Notes: generated by a model not told the origin, from the letters alone. Counted from the first letter of the stretch, positions 32,639 to 43,564 are shown. The stretch is 64,000 nt of DNA from Sugiyamaella lignohabitans (GCF_001640025.1 NC_031674.1:1054001-1118000), one strand, 5' to 3'. Made by a program: numbers and translations.

Positions 32639-35113
32639 ATGTCTGGCGAACTTTTACCAACTACCAGCAAACGCACCTCGGCTAAATCCAAACCTTGGAT
32701 CAGGGCTAAATCAGCAGGAAAAACTGCCAGATCCTCGTCCTGGACTGGTGCTCTAACGAGCAATGTCATCAGGTAAGCCCAGTGTGAATGCTATCTGTCG
32801 ATTTCCATCGTCCAATTACCTTACTCAACCCCTCCTCACACCCTTCCCCACGATCCGAGCCCGATTCGAGCGCAGCGAGAGGAGCTACGGGGTCTGGGGC
32901 GAAGCCCCAGCCGCCGGAGGCAAATGGAGGGGATAAAAAAAATTAGCCACTAACACTAGTACAGACTTTTTGTTTATTATTTGATTTACCTGTCGATTTG
33001 GAAGTGTCCTCCAGGAGCTGAATTGAGCGAGGAGAGCCCATGTCTGTGTAGTCCATTGCACAAGACATTTGACCTTGTGAGTCCACATGTATCTCCAATT
33101 CATGAAAAGTTTGCTGAGTATGCTCATCCATATGTTGATTCGGCTAAACCTTATGTTGAAAAAGTGAGACCGTATGTTCAGAAGGGTGTAGACTCGGGTG
33201 TGGGTGCTTATAATGCATATGTTCAACCACCTGTTTCAAAGGCTGCTGCTAAGGCCCATTCAGTTGTTATTGCTCCTTATCAAGAGAAAGTTTTTGAGCT
33301 TCATGATAAGCATGTTCAGCCATTGGTTAACCGTGCTCATCAATTCCATGCCGACAAAGTCGCTCCTCTGATTGAGCAATCGTATAAAGGTAGCAAGAAC
33401 GTTTACTCGAGCTATGTTATTCCTACATACGAAAAAGTTCATCCTCATGTTTCTAAGGCTCATGGAGCTGTTAAGGAGCATGTGTGGCCAAGACTTAGCG
33501 ATGCCCATGGTAAGTTTTCCGAGCTCGTGATTCTTTACTTTGAATTAGTTAAGAACTGGTTTGCTGATGCAGTTCAACCAAAGGTCAAGTCTGTATATCA
33601 GGATGCAGTTGAACCTCAGATTAACAAGATCTATGACCGGGTGGCTCCTAACCGTGGTGATTCGGAGAGTGATGAGACTGTGGTTGCTGAAACTACTGAA
33701 ATCACTGCTTCTGCCAGTGCAGCTGGATCGACCGCTGTTAATAGTGAGACTGGGTCTGGCGTGGTCAGACAGAAGCTTGAATCTTTGGCCGCAGTTATTA
33801 ACGACGGTGCCGCTGCTGCTTCGGAAGCTGTCGCAGCTGGTATTGGTGCTGCTACTGCTAATGTTGCTGGTGTTGTGAGTGCCGATGATACTGCATCTGC
33901 AGGGAGCTCGGCCAGAAAGGCTTCTGAGAAGCATAAGAAGATTGTATCCATTTCAGAAGAGCTTGCCAAGTGGAAAGAGATTGTTGACAAGACATCTCTT
34001 GAAGCTTTTGCCACCTTTCTCGATGATATTGAGCAAGAGAAGCATGTTTTAGTCGAAGAGGCCCGTGGTGAGTTCACTACGCTGCTTCAGAAGTTGTCTC
34101 AGTACGAGAACGAAGCTTATAAAGAGCTCAGTGCTTTGGTACAGAGAATTGACGATGAACAAGAAGAAGGCCAAGCTGTTGACGAAGAGGTTTCGACTGG
34201 TTTAGTGCAAAGCGAGTTCCGTCGTCATGCTGATCTTATTCGTACTGGTGCAATGGCTGTCCGTGAACGTTCTGAAAAGCTCGCTGCTGATGTTCTTCAG
34301 AAAACTGAAGAAGTCCGTAGCATCACTGTGGATATTCTTGACGAGTTTGCTGAAGTCACCCTTCATGAGCTTGGCAGAAAGATGGTATCTATCAATTCAT
34401 TGTCTGCTACTCAGTCTACGTCGAGTGCTCAAGATAGCGACAGTATTCCTAATTGGAAAGACTGGAAGGAGTTTAGAAGTCTCAAAGATAGACTATACTC
34501 GTCACGCCAGGATATTGTTGACCACGAGGTCAACATGGCCGATGTCAACAAAATGCTTCGTGAAGCTCAGGAAACTGCTAATCTCTTGGCCAAAGAGTCT
34601 GCTCAACTTTTGAGCGGCTTGAGATCCAAGGCTGATTTCGGTTTCCAACAGAGATTGAGTCGCAGAGCTGAAAGTGACGAGCAACTCGACTTTGACGAAA
34701 CACCCGTCGATGCCGAAATCTATGACGAATTAGAAGAGGATGAAGAACCAACTACTATCACTCAAACTATTTATGAGACTTACACACAAGTAACTAGCGA
34801 GCTCTTACCAGAGAGCACTGAGAGAAGTGAAATTGAGCCAACCGATATTTCCGGTGTTGAGGAGGTCGTTGAGCCTACCGAAATCTCGGATCTCGAGGAG
34901 ATCGTCGAGGCCACTGAAACGGAAGATGCAGCTGAACCTGAAGAGACTGCTGAAGCTGCCGACGAGGTTGCTAATGAAGCTTCTGACGAGGCTACTAACG
35001 AGACTGCTGACGATGCCGAAGTCAGCGAGCAAGCTGTTCAACCGGTGCTTGTCAATGCTCCTGAGCTAGACAATGTCGAAACGAAGAAAGAACCTGTTCA
35101 CGATGACCTTTAA
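32639..35113 (+). CDS. Single-pass membrane protein with apolipoprotein-like repeats
   Basis: Two exons, 32639-32772 and 32965-35113, give 760 residues. The 192-nt intron has a GTAAGC donor, CACTAAC and ACAG, and contains a GC-repeat arm at 32862-32922. Exon 1 is a basic Ser/Lys-rich N-terminus, and the junction restores SNVIRLFVYYLIYLSIW, a membrane segment at about residues 43-57. Then PCLCSPLHKTFDLVSPHVSP and a chain of 11-residue-like repeats follow (HPYVDSAKPYV, RPYVQKGVDS, HKHVQPLVNRA, HPHVSKAHGAV), typical of amphipathic lipid-binding helices. The middle is Ala-rich, and the remainder is a long coiled coil with an acidic Glu/Thr tail. The repeats recall a family in filamentous fungi misnamed as a hoxa13 factor. 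A role at membranes or lipid droplets is inferred from the repeats alone. Confidence 0.8.
32862..32922 (-). repeat. GC-rich repeat, single arm inside an intron
   Basis: A right-type arm with CGAGCGCAGCGAGAGG and a GAA loop (GGGGCGAAGCCCC), ending GGAGGCA, inside the only intron of the membrane-protein gene, 30 nt before the branch site. Confidence 0.93.
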
Positions 35114-35314
35114 ATCATGTTTGTGTATGTATCGCCTGAACTGTATATTGTAATAGTATTCTTATTTTATTGTTTGAGTAGCAAGGTTAGAACTTCTTTT
35201 GTTAAACTAAGTTTGATGAGATTTTGTGCTGCATCCGGTAGCGAAAAGCACCTTATCTTATATAACACCACTTGCTGCTATCTTGTAAATAGTTATGATT
35301 CGAGAAAACGAAAA

Positions 35315-37834
35315 ATGTTTCTCTATCAATTGATCCTTCAAATATTCCTGTCTTTGGCGGGTGCAAGTGCAATGTGGCCCCAAAGCTGGTTAACTGGTGA
35401 AACATGCTATTCTGCGTCTACTTTGAAGTTCGATAATTGCACTTCAGAAGATGTTTTATGCCTTTGTAGCAATGCGAATTTCCTTGCGACAGTAGCCTTT
35501 TGTATTGCAAATTACGCTGGAGACAGTGAAATCAGAGACGGTGCTTGGGATCATGTCATGTCAGCCAATTGTAAGCAGCACGACCGGTCAGTAGCAGATC
35601 AGAAATATTATGGTGCAGTCAAGCATCTACAGAGTTCAGTGGTACTTCAAGGGCCGACATCGCCTCCTGCTGAGAATTCTTGGGGCGGTGGAACTGTTTA
35701 TACGACACCGATTTCGGTCAATGAAAACTTGTTCAGAGAAGGGCTGGCATCGGTGCGCAACTTTTTACACCAGAAGGATATCAGTGAGTGGCAGGGAGAT
35801 GCTCTTGTGGCCTACTGGATGGCACTTATGCTACTATTTGGGTTTGTGAGGTTCTTTAATTACATGTCAGTGCGATTTACCGGCCAATACTCTTCAATGA
35901 AACGACCTACCCGACTAACGATACTAATGCAAAAACACATAACAATTCCTGCTTGTTTCGGTTATAAACACATGACGAAAGCTAAGTTTTTAGGCATACT
36001 CATGACAATTCCAACTCGAATGGAAGTGATCTTTATCAGCATTTATTTTCTCCTCAACGTGATATTCGACGTCGTCCCGTATACCTACCTTCAACATGAT
36101 ACAATGTACCCTACTCATTACAAACAAATGCTTCGTTATGCTTCGGACCGGTCAGGAATAATCGGTGTCATTCAATTGCCACTGATGACACTATTCGCAC
36201 TAAGAAACAATTTGCTTATCTGGGTAACTGGCTGGTCGTACTCTACTTTCAACGTGTATCATAGAGCCATCACTCGTACAGTCTACTGCCAGTTTATTGT
36301 TCATTCCGTTACCAAACACATTTTCTCCGAGTCCTATGGAGGTTCGCTGGTAAAATACTTTTATCCTCTTCCTTATTACCGCTATGGTGTATCGGCTATG
36401 TTTCTTATGGCTATAATGATCGCGTCGGCTTTCATCCGGATGAGACATTACGAACTGTTTCTGCGATTACATATTCTCTGTGGAATCGGTTCATATGTCT
36501 GTATTCTGTATCATATGAGGGGTTTAGGATACAGACAGACGGTGTATGTGGCTTTTGGTTTGTGGGCAGCAGACTGGCTCTTGCGGGTAACACGACTTGT
36601 TTTCCTCAACTTTGCCATTTTCATGTCGCCAGCAGGCAAGAATCGCACATCGTTTGCTGAGATTTGTGCTTTAAGCGGTGATATTATCAATGTGCGAGTT
36701 CGTGCAACGGTCGTATGGCGTCCTCTACCTGGTGAATATGTCTTTATATACATCAATCGGAAGCTTTGGGATGCACATCCATTTTCCGTGGTTGGCCCAT
36801 CTAGTGACGGCGAATCGTTCCAACTCCTTTGTAAAGCAAGAAAGGGAATGACAAGAAGGATCAGCAAGATGCTCAAAAGCAAGGGCGCCGACAAAGATCA
36901 CCCGTCAACAATTCCAGTCCTGATCGAAGGGCCATATGGAGTTCACTGTCCCGTGGAGAGATACGGAGAAGTTCTGCTCATAGCAGGAGGAGTGGGAATC
37001 ACCGGTGTGATTCCCTACGTCGAGTATCTCACACATAGTCCTGATGCAAACCCCACCCGTATAAAATTTGTATGGGCAGTGCAATCGAGGTCAGATACAA
37101 GATGGATCGAAGAACGATTGCTTCGCTTATCCAATAAAGTTGAAATTGTTGTCTACGCAGCAGCTCGTACCGCGGCCAAAGAAAACCAGGATGTACTTAA
37201 ATCGTTTGTTTATGAGGACCCACTAGAAAGCGACTATCCATACGCCAATAACAACCCCTATGAAACCGACGAAAAAGATCCAACCACTGGAAAACATGCC
37301 GAATTTCACTTTGTTGGAGACGACGGAGATGATAATCTAAGCACAACTAGCAGCAGATATCCAGAGTCTAATGATCATGATAGAGAGCGTCATGACGAGA
37401 AACCGCAGGACTTGACTTCAGAATACGGCCGTAGCCTAACTCTCAAAGTTACAGGTCAAAGAGCCCGACCAGCTGTTTCTGGCATATCCAGCCCCAAACC
37501 ACCACTTCCTCTTCCCCCAAAAGACTTTCATGGTCATATGTACGGTTCTATGCACACGTTGAATATAGAGGGCACAACCGCTGCTAATAGCCTTGTTACG
37601 AAGAGTCATCGAAGACGATTATCTCGAATGGAGTGGTACCAACGTATCCAGAACGGACGGGCTGATATTAATACTCTCGTCAAAGAGTTCTTTATAGGCT
37701 CTTCAGCCAGTGCTTGTGTTCTAGGTTGTGGCCCACCTCCTATGATGGACACAATGAGACAGAGCGTGGCTCAACACCTCGACCTCAACGAGCACGGTCG
37801 TGTCGACTATTTCGAGGAAGCTTATTCGTGGTAG
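35315..37834 (+). CDS. Ferric/cupric reductase, Fre family
   Basis: The ATG at 35315 gives 839 residues and a clear signal peptide (LYQLILQIFLSLAGASA). The frame is open from an earlier ATG at 35117, but that lies 3 bp behind the preceding stop and would bury the signal peptide. The lumenal/extracellular N-domain holds cysteines (CYSAST, CTSEDVLCLCSNA) as in Fre proteins. Several membrane segments follow (YWMALMLLFGFVRFF, VIFISIYFLLNVIFDVV, MFLMAIMIASAFIRM) with heme histidines in HRAITRT and RLHILCGIGSYVCILYH. HPFSVVG at about residue 488 binds FAD, and IAGGVGITGVIPYVEYL at about 558 and GCGPPPMMD near the end bind NADPH. It reduces Fe(III)/Cu(II) at the surface ahead of uptake. An insert of about 130 residues rich in Asp/Pro splits the NADPH domain. 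A relic of a GC repeat begins 23 bp behind the stop. Confidence 0.92.
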   Translation: MFLYQLILQIFLSLAGASAMWPQSWLTGETCYSASTLKFDNCTSEDVLCLCSNANFLATVAFCIANYAGDSEIRDGAWDHVMSANCKQHDRSVADQKYYGAVKHLQSSVVLQGPTSPPAENSWGGGTVYTTPISVNENLFREGLASVRNFLHQKDISEWQGDALVAYWMALMLLFGFVRFFNYMSVRFTGQYSSMKRPTRLTILMQKHITIPACFGYKHMTKAKFLGILMTIPTRMEVIFISIYFLLNVIFDVVPYTYLQHDTMYPTHYKQMLRYASDRSGIIGVIQLPLMTLFALRNNLLIWVTGWSYSTFNVYHRAITRTVYCQFIVHSVTKHIFSESYGGSLVKYFYPLPYYRYGVSAMFLMAIMIASAFIRMRHYELFLRLHILCGIGSYVCILYHMRGLGYRQTVYVAFGLWAADWLLRVTRLVFLNFAIFMSPAGKNRTSFAEICALSGDIINVRVRATVVWRPLPGEYVFIYINRKLWDAHPFSVVGPSSDGESFQLLCKARKGMTRRISKMLKSKGADKDHPSTIPVLIEGPYGVHCPVERYGEVLLIAGGVGITGVIPYVEYLTHSPDANPTRIKFVWAVQSRSDTRWIEERLLRLSNKVEIVVYAAARTAAKENQDVLKSFVYEDPLESDYPYANNNPYETDEKDPTTGKHAEFHFVGDDGDDNLSTTSSRYPESNDHDRERHDEKPQDLTSEYGRSLTLKVTGQRARPAVSGISSPKPPLPLPPKDFHGHMYGSMHTLNIEGTTAANSLVTKSHRRRLSRMEWYQRIQNGRADINTLVKEFFIGSSASACVLGCGPPPMMDTMRQSVAQHLDLNEHGRVDYFEEAYSW

Positions 37835-39031
37835 ATTTTTTTTGTGGGGTGGAGTCTGCCTCCGACGGCTGAATTCCGCCCAGACCTAGTTGCTCGGTGT
37901 TTAATATTTTGAAATTTACATATTCCCTTGCCTGCTGTCTGCACAAGTACCCCTGAATTGTACGTAATGGGTTAGTGATCTTCAGGCCCACATGTTGCGA
38001 AATCGGCGTTCCACCAGGTCGGTAAACAGGAGCTCGTGCTGCTAGCATATATTCGGGGTCGAAAGATGTATTAAGTCTGCACGAAAACTGTTTTATATTT
38101 ATCTCAGACTGTTTATTCGTCGATATATAAAAGATTATGTTTATAACGCCTAGCGTATTGTTTGCTTTCTACAGTGGTTACAATGTTTACCGAGAGATGC
38201 GAATGGCAGATTTCGGTTACCGAGGTATGACGACCGCCTCAAAACCTCCATCCACATTCGTGTATTCATTTCACGTTTCCTACGAAGTGGGTCTGCTTTC
38301 TATGCCTTGAACTTTATTGAAAAAAAAAAAAGTTAGAGCTCAAATTAAACTTCACCCCCTGGTCTCTGCGTCTCCTTTTGCCGCGATTGGATAGAAGTGG
38401 GTTAGGGCTTTGATAACAGGTACTTTTGTTTTGGTGGCAGTGGGGTTTAGAGAAGCAACAGACTACGAGGCAGACAACCAGCAGATCAACTGATAAACAA
38501 ACAAAACAACGTTGACAAGTAAGTAACGAACCAGGAGGTTTATATAGGAACTTGTTTAGAGGTTCTGTTAATTTGATACATTTGCTATTTTAATTTTTGT
38601 TACTTTGTTGTATGGTTAGGCAGTTGCCAGTAACTCCGATATAAAACATCTGTCTAACTTATGAGCATTTCAGACATAATCCAGATCGATTTCGAGTATC
38701 GTCATATTTTGTACCATCAACAAATAATACGAGTATTAGATCAAGTGGTCGAATCGTAAATTCAAAATCAGATTCAAACTGAAGCAAGAAAAAAGAGAAT
38801 AAGAAACCATTCAAAGAATTGTTTTTTTCAGTGGTAGTCGGATAAAAAAGGCAGCTTACGAATGCCGTTGTAGTTTGAAAAGGTCTTGGCTGCTTGGTTA
38901 GCAGCGTTATTAGTACATTACCAGAATTTTGGTTTTTTTTTTGCATTGATTTATTGATTTAAAATTGGTCGTGATAGATCATATTGATTTTGAAATTATA
39001 GGATTAAGGTCATAGTGATTTGCTGGTTGCC
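37835..39031. other. Intergenic region FRE to SEC2
   Basis: About 1.2 kb. It contains only a relic of a GC-repeat arm near 37857. A donor-like GTAAGTAACG lies at 38519 with no convincing branch site or acceptor before SEC2. No gene is seen. Confidence 0.5.
37857..37896 (+). repeat. GC-rich repeat, relic arm
   Basis: TGCCTCCGACGGCTGAATTCC followed by GCCCAGACCTAGTTGCTCGG; the first hairpin has been lost. It lies 23 bp behind the ferric reductase stop. Confidence 0.65.
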
Positions 39032-41101
39032 ATGGAGTCGTCGTCTAGTGTAGCGCCAAGTGCGCATTCCGAAGCTCCTGTGTCGTCTTCAGCAATCAGT
39101 GATCTCGATTCAGAAGTACGGTTCCTGAATACACGGATTGTTGATATGATTAACAGTAATACAGAGATAGAAGACAAGCTTCGAACTGCTAATAGAGAAT
39201 TGATTCAGATGACTGATACAAAGGTAGATTTAGAAGACCAGCTTCGCGTGACGCGGCAGGAGTTGGACGATGCCAGACGTGCGAAAATTCTACTAGAAGA
39301 TCAGATTGAAAAGGACTATGTATCTCGTCAAGAGTATGATCGAGTTGTTGAACTACAGAAAAAGGCAGAGAAAGATGCTGAAGGTCTACATGCTGAGATA
39401 GAAGACTTAACAGGAAGTTTGTTCAATGAAGCAAATATATTAGTTGCTGAGGCCAATAAGGAAAAGGCTCGTTTACAGATGCAATTGGAAGAGCGAGATG
39501 TTCTTTTAGACAATTACAAGTCACAGGTGTCTGAACTAAAGGACATTATTCAAAGACTTAAAGACGAAGAGGAGATGGGTGAAGTCAATTCAAACAGACG
39601 CTCACTTATGTCTACACCGCCACCTCCACCTTTACCAGAAGGTGACGATGGATATAGACCTATTGGCTCGGCAGTCAGCGTTGCCAGCTCTTTAACAGGA
39701 ACAACAGGTGATGCTGGCAGCAGCGGAGACGGTCATGCTGATAGTTCAATAGGAACCAACGGCGCTGGCGGTACTGGAACTGGATCTAGTGATTTTGGAT
39801 TATCAACTGGTCTTTCTGCCATGACATTGGCTTCAGTGTCTGGCAAGCCGGGTGCCGTAACTACTGGCCACCATTTTGGAGACGACACGGACTCACCAGG
39901 AGCTCCTGACGATGCTATTTATTGGTCTCTAAACGACAAGAGCGCTTTGTACAGCCAAATCCGACCTATTCTCCGTAAAGACACACCAGTTTTTGAAGAT
40001 TTCAAGTCATTTGTAAACCATACCTCATCCAACCCATTTGCTGCACTCACCAACAATAGTCACAATCATAATCAAACATCCACAGCGTCGGCTTATTTCC
40101 ACACTCCAGGAGGATTCCCAGGCTCATTTCCCGTCAACCCACGAGTTACTGCTTCATCCCCCACTGTTCCTTCAACCTCATCGCCAAAATCAGGAGCTGA
40201 TTCGTCTCCTAGAAGCACTGTTACATCTACAGCTACATCTACTTCTACATCTACTTCGACAGCTACCACAACGACATCTACCGCCACTAGTTATGTTCAT
40301 ATCAACACCGCACCTTTGTCGTCTTTCAAACTATACAAAAGATGTCTCTCAGAAGATATCGAGCCAACCCTGCGTCTCGACCTAGCACCCCATATTTCCT
40401 GGTACGCTAAAAAGGGAGTTATGAATAGTATTGTCGACGGCACAGCCATTGTCGAGCCAATTTCCGGGGTGAACGAAGGAGCAGCCATCCGCGGTCAGAA
40501 CCGGCCTGTGGCCACTGTATCACCCTGCTCGTTCTGTGGAGAGGCCCGAGACAGTTCTATCGTCTATCTTCGAATGCATAATCTGAGAATAAGCAAGGGT
40601 CAAAGCCACAATACCAGCACGAATACGTTCACGAGCAGTAATTCCAGCAGTTCAAGTGCCGTGACGACCTCGACCACGACCTCGACCACTACTGTGAGCA
40701 GCGGCCATCCCCTGTGTCATTACTGTCTAACACGAGTACGGACAGTGTGCGACTTCACGGCGTTCCTAAGATCTGTTCGCGACAGAGTCTGGAAAGTAGA
40801 CGAGGAAGAAGGACTCAACCGAGCCTGGGACGAGCTGGCCCGACTTCGTGAGCGTATGCTGTGGGCTCGAGAGGGCGCCATCTTCCCACCACCCATGATC
40901 TTTGGCCCCAGCCTTCGAACTGCCCGGACCCACACTCCCATTCAATCCAAAGAGTCCGCACCACTGGACACCGAAGAAAAGCTCGAAAAGCCAAACCAAC
41001 TGGACACTCCAGATTCCACTAATCCCTCAACCGATGCCAAAGACGAGGACGCCAGCTCCGTAGCGGTCTCGGCCGACGACGAGGTCTATACCTCTGCCTA
41101 G
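39032..41101 (+). CDS. SEC2: Rab exchange factor Sec2
   Basis: The first ATG, at 39032, gives 689 residues. A long coiled coil covers residues about 20-190 and contains EIEDLTGSLFNEANILVAEA at about 140-160, the diagnostic catalytic core of Sec2/Rabin8, which opens Sec4/Rab8 to exchange GDP for GTP on secretory vesicles. The remainder is Ser/Thr-rich with a Thr/Ser-repeat stretch. A compact region at about 420-620 (SSFKLYKRCLSEDIEPTLRL, CSFCGEARDSSIVYLRMHNL, HPLCHYCLTRVRTVCDFTAFLR) resembles the Cys-containing C-terminal half of fungal Sec2 and may bind Sec15 and phosphoinositides. Length is close to yeast Sec2. A two-arm GC repeat begins 58 bp after the stop. Confidence 0.9.
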   Translation: MESSSSVAPSAHSEAPVSSSAISDLDSEVRFLNTRIVDMINSNTEIEDKLRTANRELIQMTDTKVDLEDQLRVTRQELDDARRAKILLEDQIEKDYVSRQEYDRVVELQKKAEKDAEGLHAEIEDLTGSLFNEANILVAEANKEKARLQMQLEERDVLLDNYKSQVSELKDIIQRLKDEEEMGEVNSNRRSLMSTPPPPPLPEGDDGYRPIGSAVSVASSLTGTTGDAGSSGDGHADSSIGTNGAGGTGTGSSDFGLSTGLSAMTLASVSGKPGAVTTGHHFGDDTDSPGAPDDAIYWSLNDKSALYSQIRPILRKDTPVFEDFKSFVNHTSSNPFAALTNNSHNHNQTSTASAYFHTPGGFPGSFPVNPRVTASSPTVPSTSSPKSGADSSPRSTVTSTATSTSTSTSTATTTTSTATSYVHINTAPLSSFKLYKRCLSEDIEPTLRLDLAPHISWYAKKGVMNSIVDGTAIVEPISGVNEGAAIRGQNRPVATVSPCSFCGEARDSSIVYLRMHNLRISKGQSHNTSTNTFTSSNSSSSSAVTTSTTTSTTTVSSGHPLCHYCLTRVRTVCDFTAFLRSVRDRVWKVDEEEGLNRAWDELARLRERMLWAREGAIFPPPMIFGPSLRTARTHTPIQSKESAPLDTEEKLEKPNQLDTPDSTNPSTDAKDEDASSVAVSADDEVYTSA

Positions 41102-41159
41102 CCACTACTTTTGGGCCATATTCTGTAAATTATACATCAACCACACCGACCTGGGCGCA

Positions 41160-41315
41160 TGCCTCCGGCGGCTGGGGCTCCGCCCCAGACCCCGCTGCTC
41201 CTCTCGCTTCGCTCGAGTCGTTACGTCTGCGGCCCTCGTTGGTCCGGGACACCACAGACGCTCCGCGAAGCGGAGCACAACGGGGTCTGGGGCAGCGCCC
41301 CAGCCGCCGGAGGCA
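41160..41315. repeat. GC-rich palindromic repeat, two arms
   Basis: The left arm has a TCC loop and CTCTCGCTTCGCTCGAG. The right arm has GCTCCGCGAAGCGGAGC and an AGC loop. CAGGGTCCA lies 15 bp behind the right arm. It lies 58 bp behind the SEC2 stop. Confidence 0.93.
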
Positions 41316-42107
41316 CACCCCGATAACGCAGGGTCCAGTCCCTGCGTCCGCACCGTTTGGACCTCGGCTGTTGGCCATTGTGCATGGCCCGGGTACGAGC
41401 GCCGGGTAGTGTCACATGAACGCAGCGGCAGCTGGGATCCCTGTTGGGACTTGTGTGTTCGGAGGGGTGCTGAGTAAAGAAGTGTGTCGAGCAGTTTTGC
41501 CGAGGTCCAGGTGAACTGGTGCACGTGAGATGTGGCTGGGATAGAGCTGCAACTGCATATCTGCCAGACTCGGGGACGGGTAAAGGCTGGACGCATGTCG
41601 GCCATCGGGACGGGTTGAGTTAGCGAGGTACGAAAAACACCGCATTTGTAATTTTCCGATCTCTGATAAAGTGACAGGACAGGAGGCGTTTCCTGGTCGA
41701 TTATCCCTGTCTCTGTTTTTAACTTTGTTCAACAGATTTGGCAGGGTAAACCCCGAGGTCACAGCCTTCTTTTTATGGTTAGATTTTGTGATTTTAATTT
41801 TGCGAAAAACGTGTCTGGGTCACATGGCTAATTGTTTACCAAAGAAGCAGTAAACCCCGGAAAAAGTTGACCCGCGGCTGGCGGACTCGCGACCAGGCCA
41901 GCCGGTCCGTTTGTTACCAGTCGGTTAAATTTAGTCCGAGATTAACAGTTTAACTAGCGGAAATTCCACACCCTAACTCATGTACCCCACAATCAGCTGG
42001 CTGGTAAAGTCCCAACCCTCCTTGACGCTCACCCCCCTCAGTCGGTCAGTCGCCTCACATATCAAAAAAGTGCCCTAACCCGGCTTTCAGAGCCGAGCTT
42101 GTAAATG

Positions 42108-42113
42108 CCTCGG
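42108..42113 (+). promoter_or_regulatory. CCTCGG fatty-acid-response motif before POT1
   Basis: CCTCGG lies 195 bp upstream of the thiolase start, and its complement CCGAGG at 41753-41758. CCTCGG is the core bound by FarA/FarB-type activators of fatty-acid catabolism in filamentous fungi, to which Yarrowia Por1 is related. Six bases occur by chance often, so only the gene context gives weight. Confidence 0.35.
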
Positions 42114-42277
42114 GATGAGAAACCGGCAGCTCTGCATTCGTACCCCATATATAATTGGTAATATAAAAAGGACCGAGCATCCCCACACTTCAACATCGAT
42201 CTCTCTTATTTTTTCTTTCTTGTAATTCATTTTACGATTTCTAATCATTTCATTTGAATTTCATATCTCCAATCCAT

Positions 42278-42297
42278 ACACACACACACACACACAC
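42278..42297 (+). repeat. CA dinucleotide run in the POT1 leader
   Basis: About ten CA units ending 10 bp before the POT1 ATG, so probably inside the 5' untranslated leader. Confidence 0.85.
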
Positions 42298-42307
42298 ATC
42301 AGAAATA

Positions 42308-43564
42308 ATGGAAAGACTTTCTAATATCGCATCTCAAGTTGCTCCTAGCAACGCTTCAGCAGTTTCAAAACTTGCTGAAAAGCACCCTGACGATGTTGTT
42401 ATTGTCGCTGCTTACAGAACCGCTCATACTAGAGGTGGTAAAGGTAAATTCAAGGACACAACTTCCGGTGAAATTCTTGCTGGTCTTTTAAAGGGAATCG
42501 TTGAAAAGTCTGGTATTGATCCTGCTTCTATTCAAGATATTGTTGTTGGTAATGTTTGTAATCCTGGTGCTGGTGTTAATGAGCACAGAGCTGCTCAATT
42601 ATACGCCGGAATCCCTTATACCGTTCCATTCCAAGCTCTTAACAGACAATGTTCGTCTGGTTTGATGGCTGTTAACGATATTGCTAATAAGATTACTGCT
42701 GGTCAGATTGATATTGGTATTGGTGCTGGTGTTGAGTCCATGTCTCAAAACTACGGCCCCAATGTTCTTGGTGCTCAACCTGCTTCTTTCTTGGAACACC
42801 CTGTTGCTTCCAAGTGTTTGATTCCTATGGGTATCACTTCAGAGAATGTCGCTGAGAAGTACAATGTCAGCAGAAGAGCTCAAGACGAGTTTGCTGCCAA
42901 CTCTTACCAAAAGGCTGCCAAGGCTCAAGATGCCGGTCTTTTCAAGGACGAGATTCTTCCTATTGAGACTACCATTGTTGAGGAGGATGCTGAGGGTAAC
43001 GAGAAGGAGACCAAGGTTATTGTCGACACTGACGAAGGTATCAGACGTGGTGTTACTGCCGACTCTTTGGCCAAGGTCAGACCTGCTTTCAAGGCTGACG
43101 GTTCTACTCACGCTGGTAACGCTTCTCAAGTTTCCGATGGTGCTGGTGCCGTTCTTCTTATGAGACGTTCGACTGCCGAGAAGCTTGGTAAGCCCATCTT
43201 GGCGAAGTACGTTCACGCCAAGGTTGTTGGTGTTCCTCCTGAGATTATGGGAATCGGCCCTGCTGTTGCCATTCCTGCTCTTCTTAAGGACCTTGGTCTT
43301 ACTGTTGACGATGTCGATGTTTATGAGATCAACGAGGCCTTTGCTTCTCAAGCTCTTTACTCTGTCCGTTCTGCTGGCATTGACATCAACAGAGTCAACC
43401 CCAAGGGTGGTGCCATTGCCTTTGGCCACCCTCTCGGTGCCACCGGTGCCCGTCAATTCGCCACCTTGCTCACCGAGCTCAAGCGTACCAAAAAGAAGGT
43501 CGGTGTCACCTCCATGTGCATTGGTACCGGTATGGGTGCTGCTTCCTTGGTCATTGCCGAGTAA
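42308..43564 (+). CDS. POT1: Peroxisomal 3-ketoacyl-CoA thiolase
   Basis: ATG 42308 gives 418 residues. [11 protein letters not shown] fits a type-2 peroxisomal signal (R-L-x5-Q-V), read by Pex7, although the last position is Val rather than the usual Leu/Ala. [11 protein letters not shown] carries the acyl-accepting Cys115, [10 protein letters not shown] has His374, and [10 protein letters not shown] has Cys404; NEAFASQ also matches. The enzyme splits 3-ketoacyl-CoA with CoA to acetyl-CoA in the last step of beta-oxidation. Codon use is strongly biased (GCT, GGT, GTT), as in highly expressed yeast genes, more so than in its neighbours. The promoter has CCTCGG-type motifs, and the leader ends in a CA run. 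A frame open further upstream has no ATG before the leader. Confidence 0.96.
   Translation: MERLSNIASQVAPSNASAVSKLAEKHPDDVVIVAAYRTAHTRGGKGKFKDTTSGEILAGLLKGIVEKSGIDPASIQDIVVGNVCNPGAGVNEHRAAQLYAGIPYTVPFQALNRQCSSGLMAVNDIANKITAGQIDIGIGAGVESMSQNYGPNVLGAQPASFLEHPVASKCLIPMGITSENVAEKYNVSRRAQDEFAANSYQKAAKAQDAGLFKDEILPIETTIVEEDAEGNEKETKVIVDTDEGIRRGVTADSLAKVRPAFKADGSTHAGNASQVSDGAGAVLLMRRSTAEKLGKPILAKYVHAKVVGVPPEIMGIGPAVAIPALLKDLGLTVDDVDVYEINEAFASQALYSVRSAGIDINRVNPKGGAIAFGHPLGATGARQFATLLTELKRTKKKVGVTSMCIGTGMGAASLVIAE

Larger units (their letters stand above)
41102..42307. other. Intergenic region SEC2 to POT1
   Basis: About 1.2 kb. Starts with a two-arm GC repeat (41160), then the POT1 promoter with CCTCGG-type motifs at 41753 and 42108, a palindromic CGGCTTTCAGAGCCG at 42081-42095, TATA-like sequence at 42149-42170, and a CA run at 42278-42297 just before the start. 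Confidence 0.55.

Noticed and set aside
35117..35314. Upstream ATG at 35117 as start of the ferric reductase
   Set aside because: It lies 3 bp behind the stop of the preceding gene, and the ATG at 35315 gives a proper signal peptide and normal family length.
38519..39031. Leader intron before SEC2
   Set aside because: GTAAGTAACG is a good donor, but I found no CTAAC branch site with a following acceptor before the ATG.
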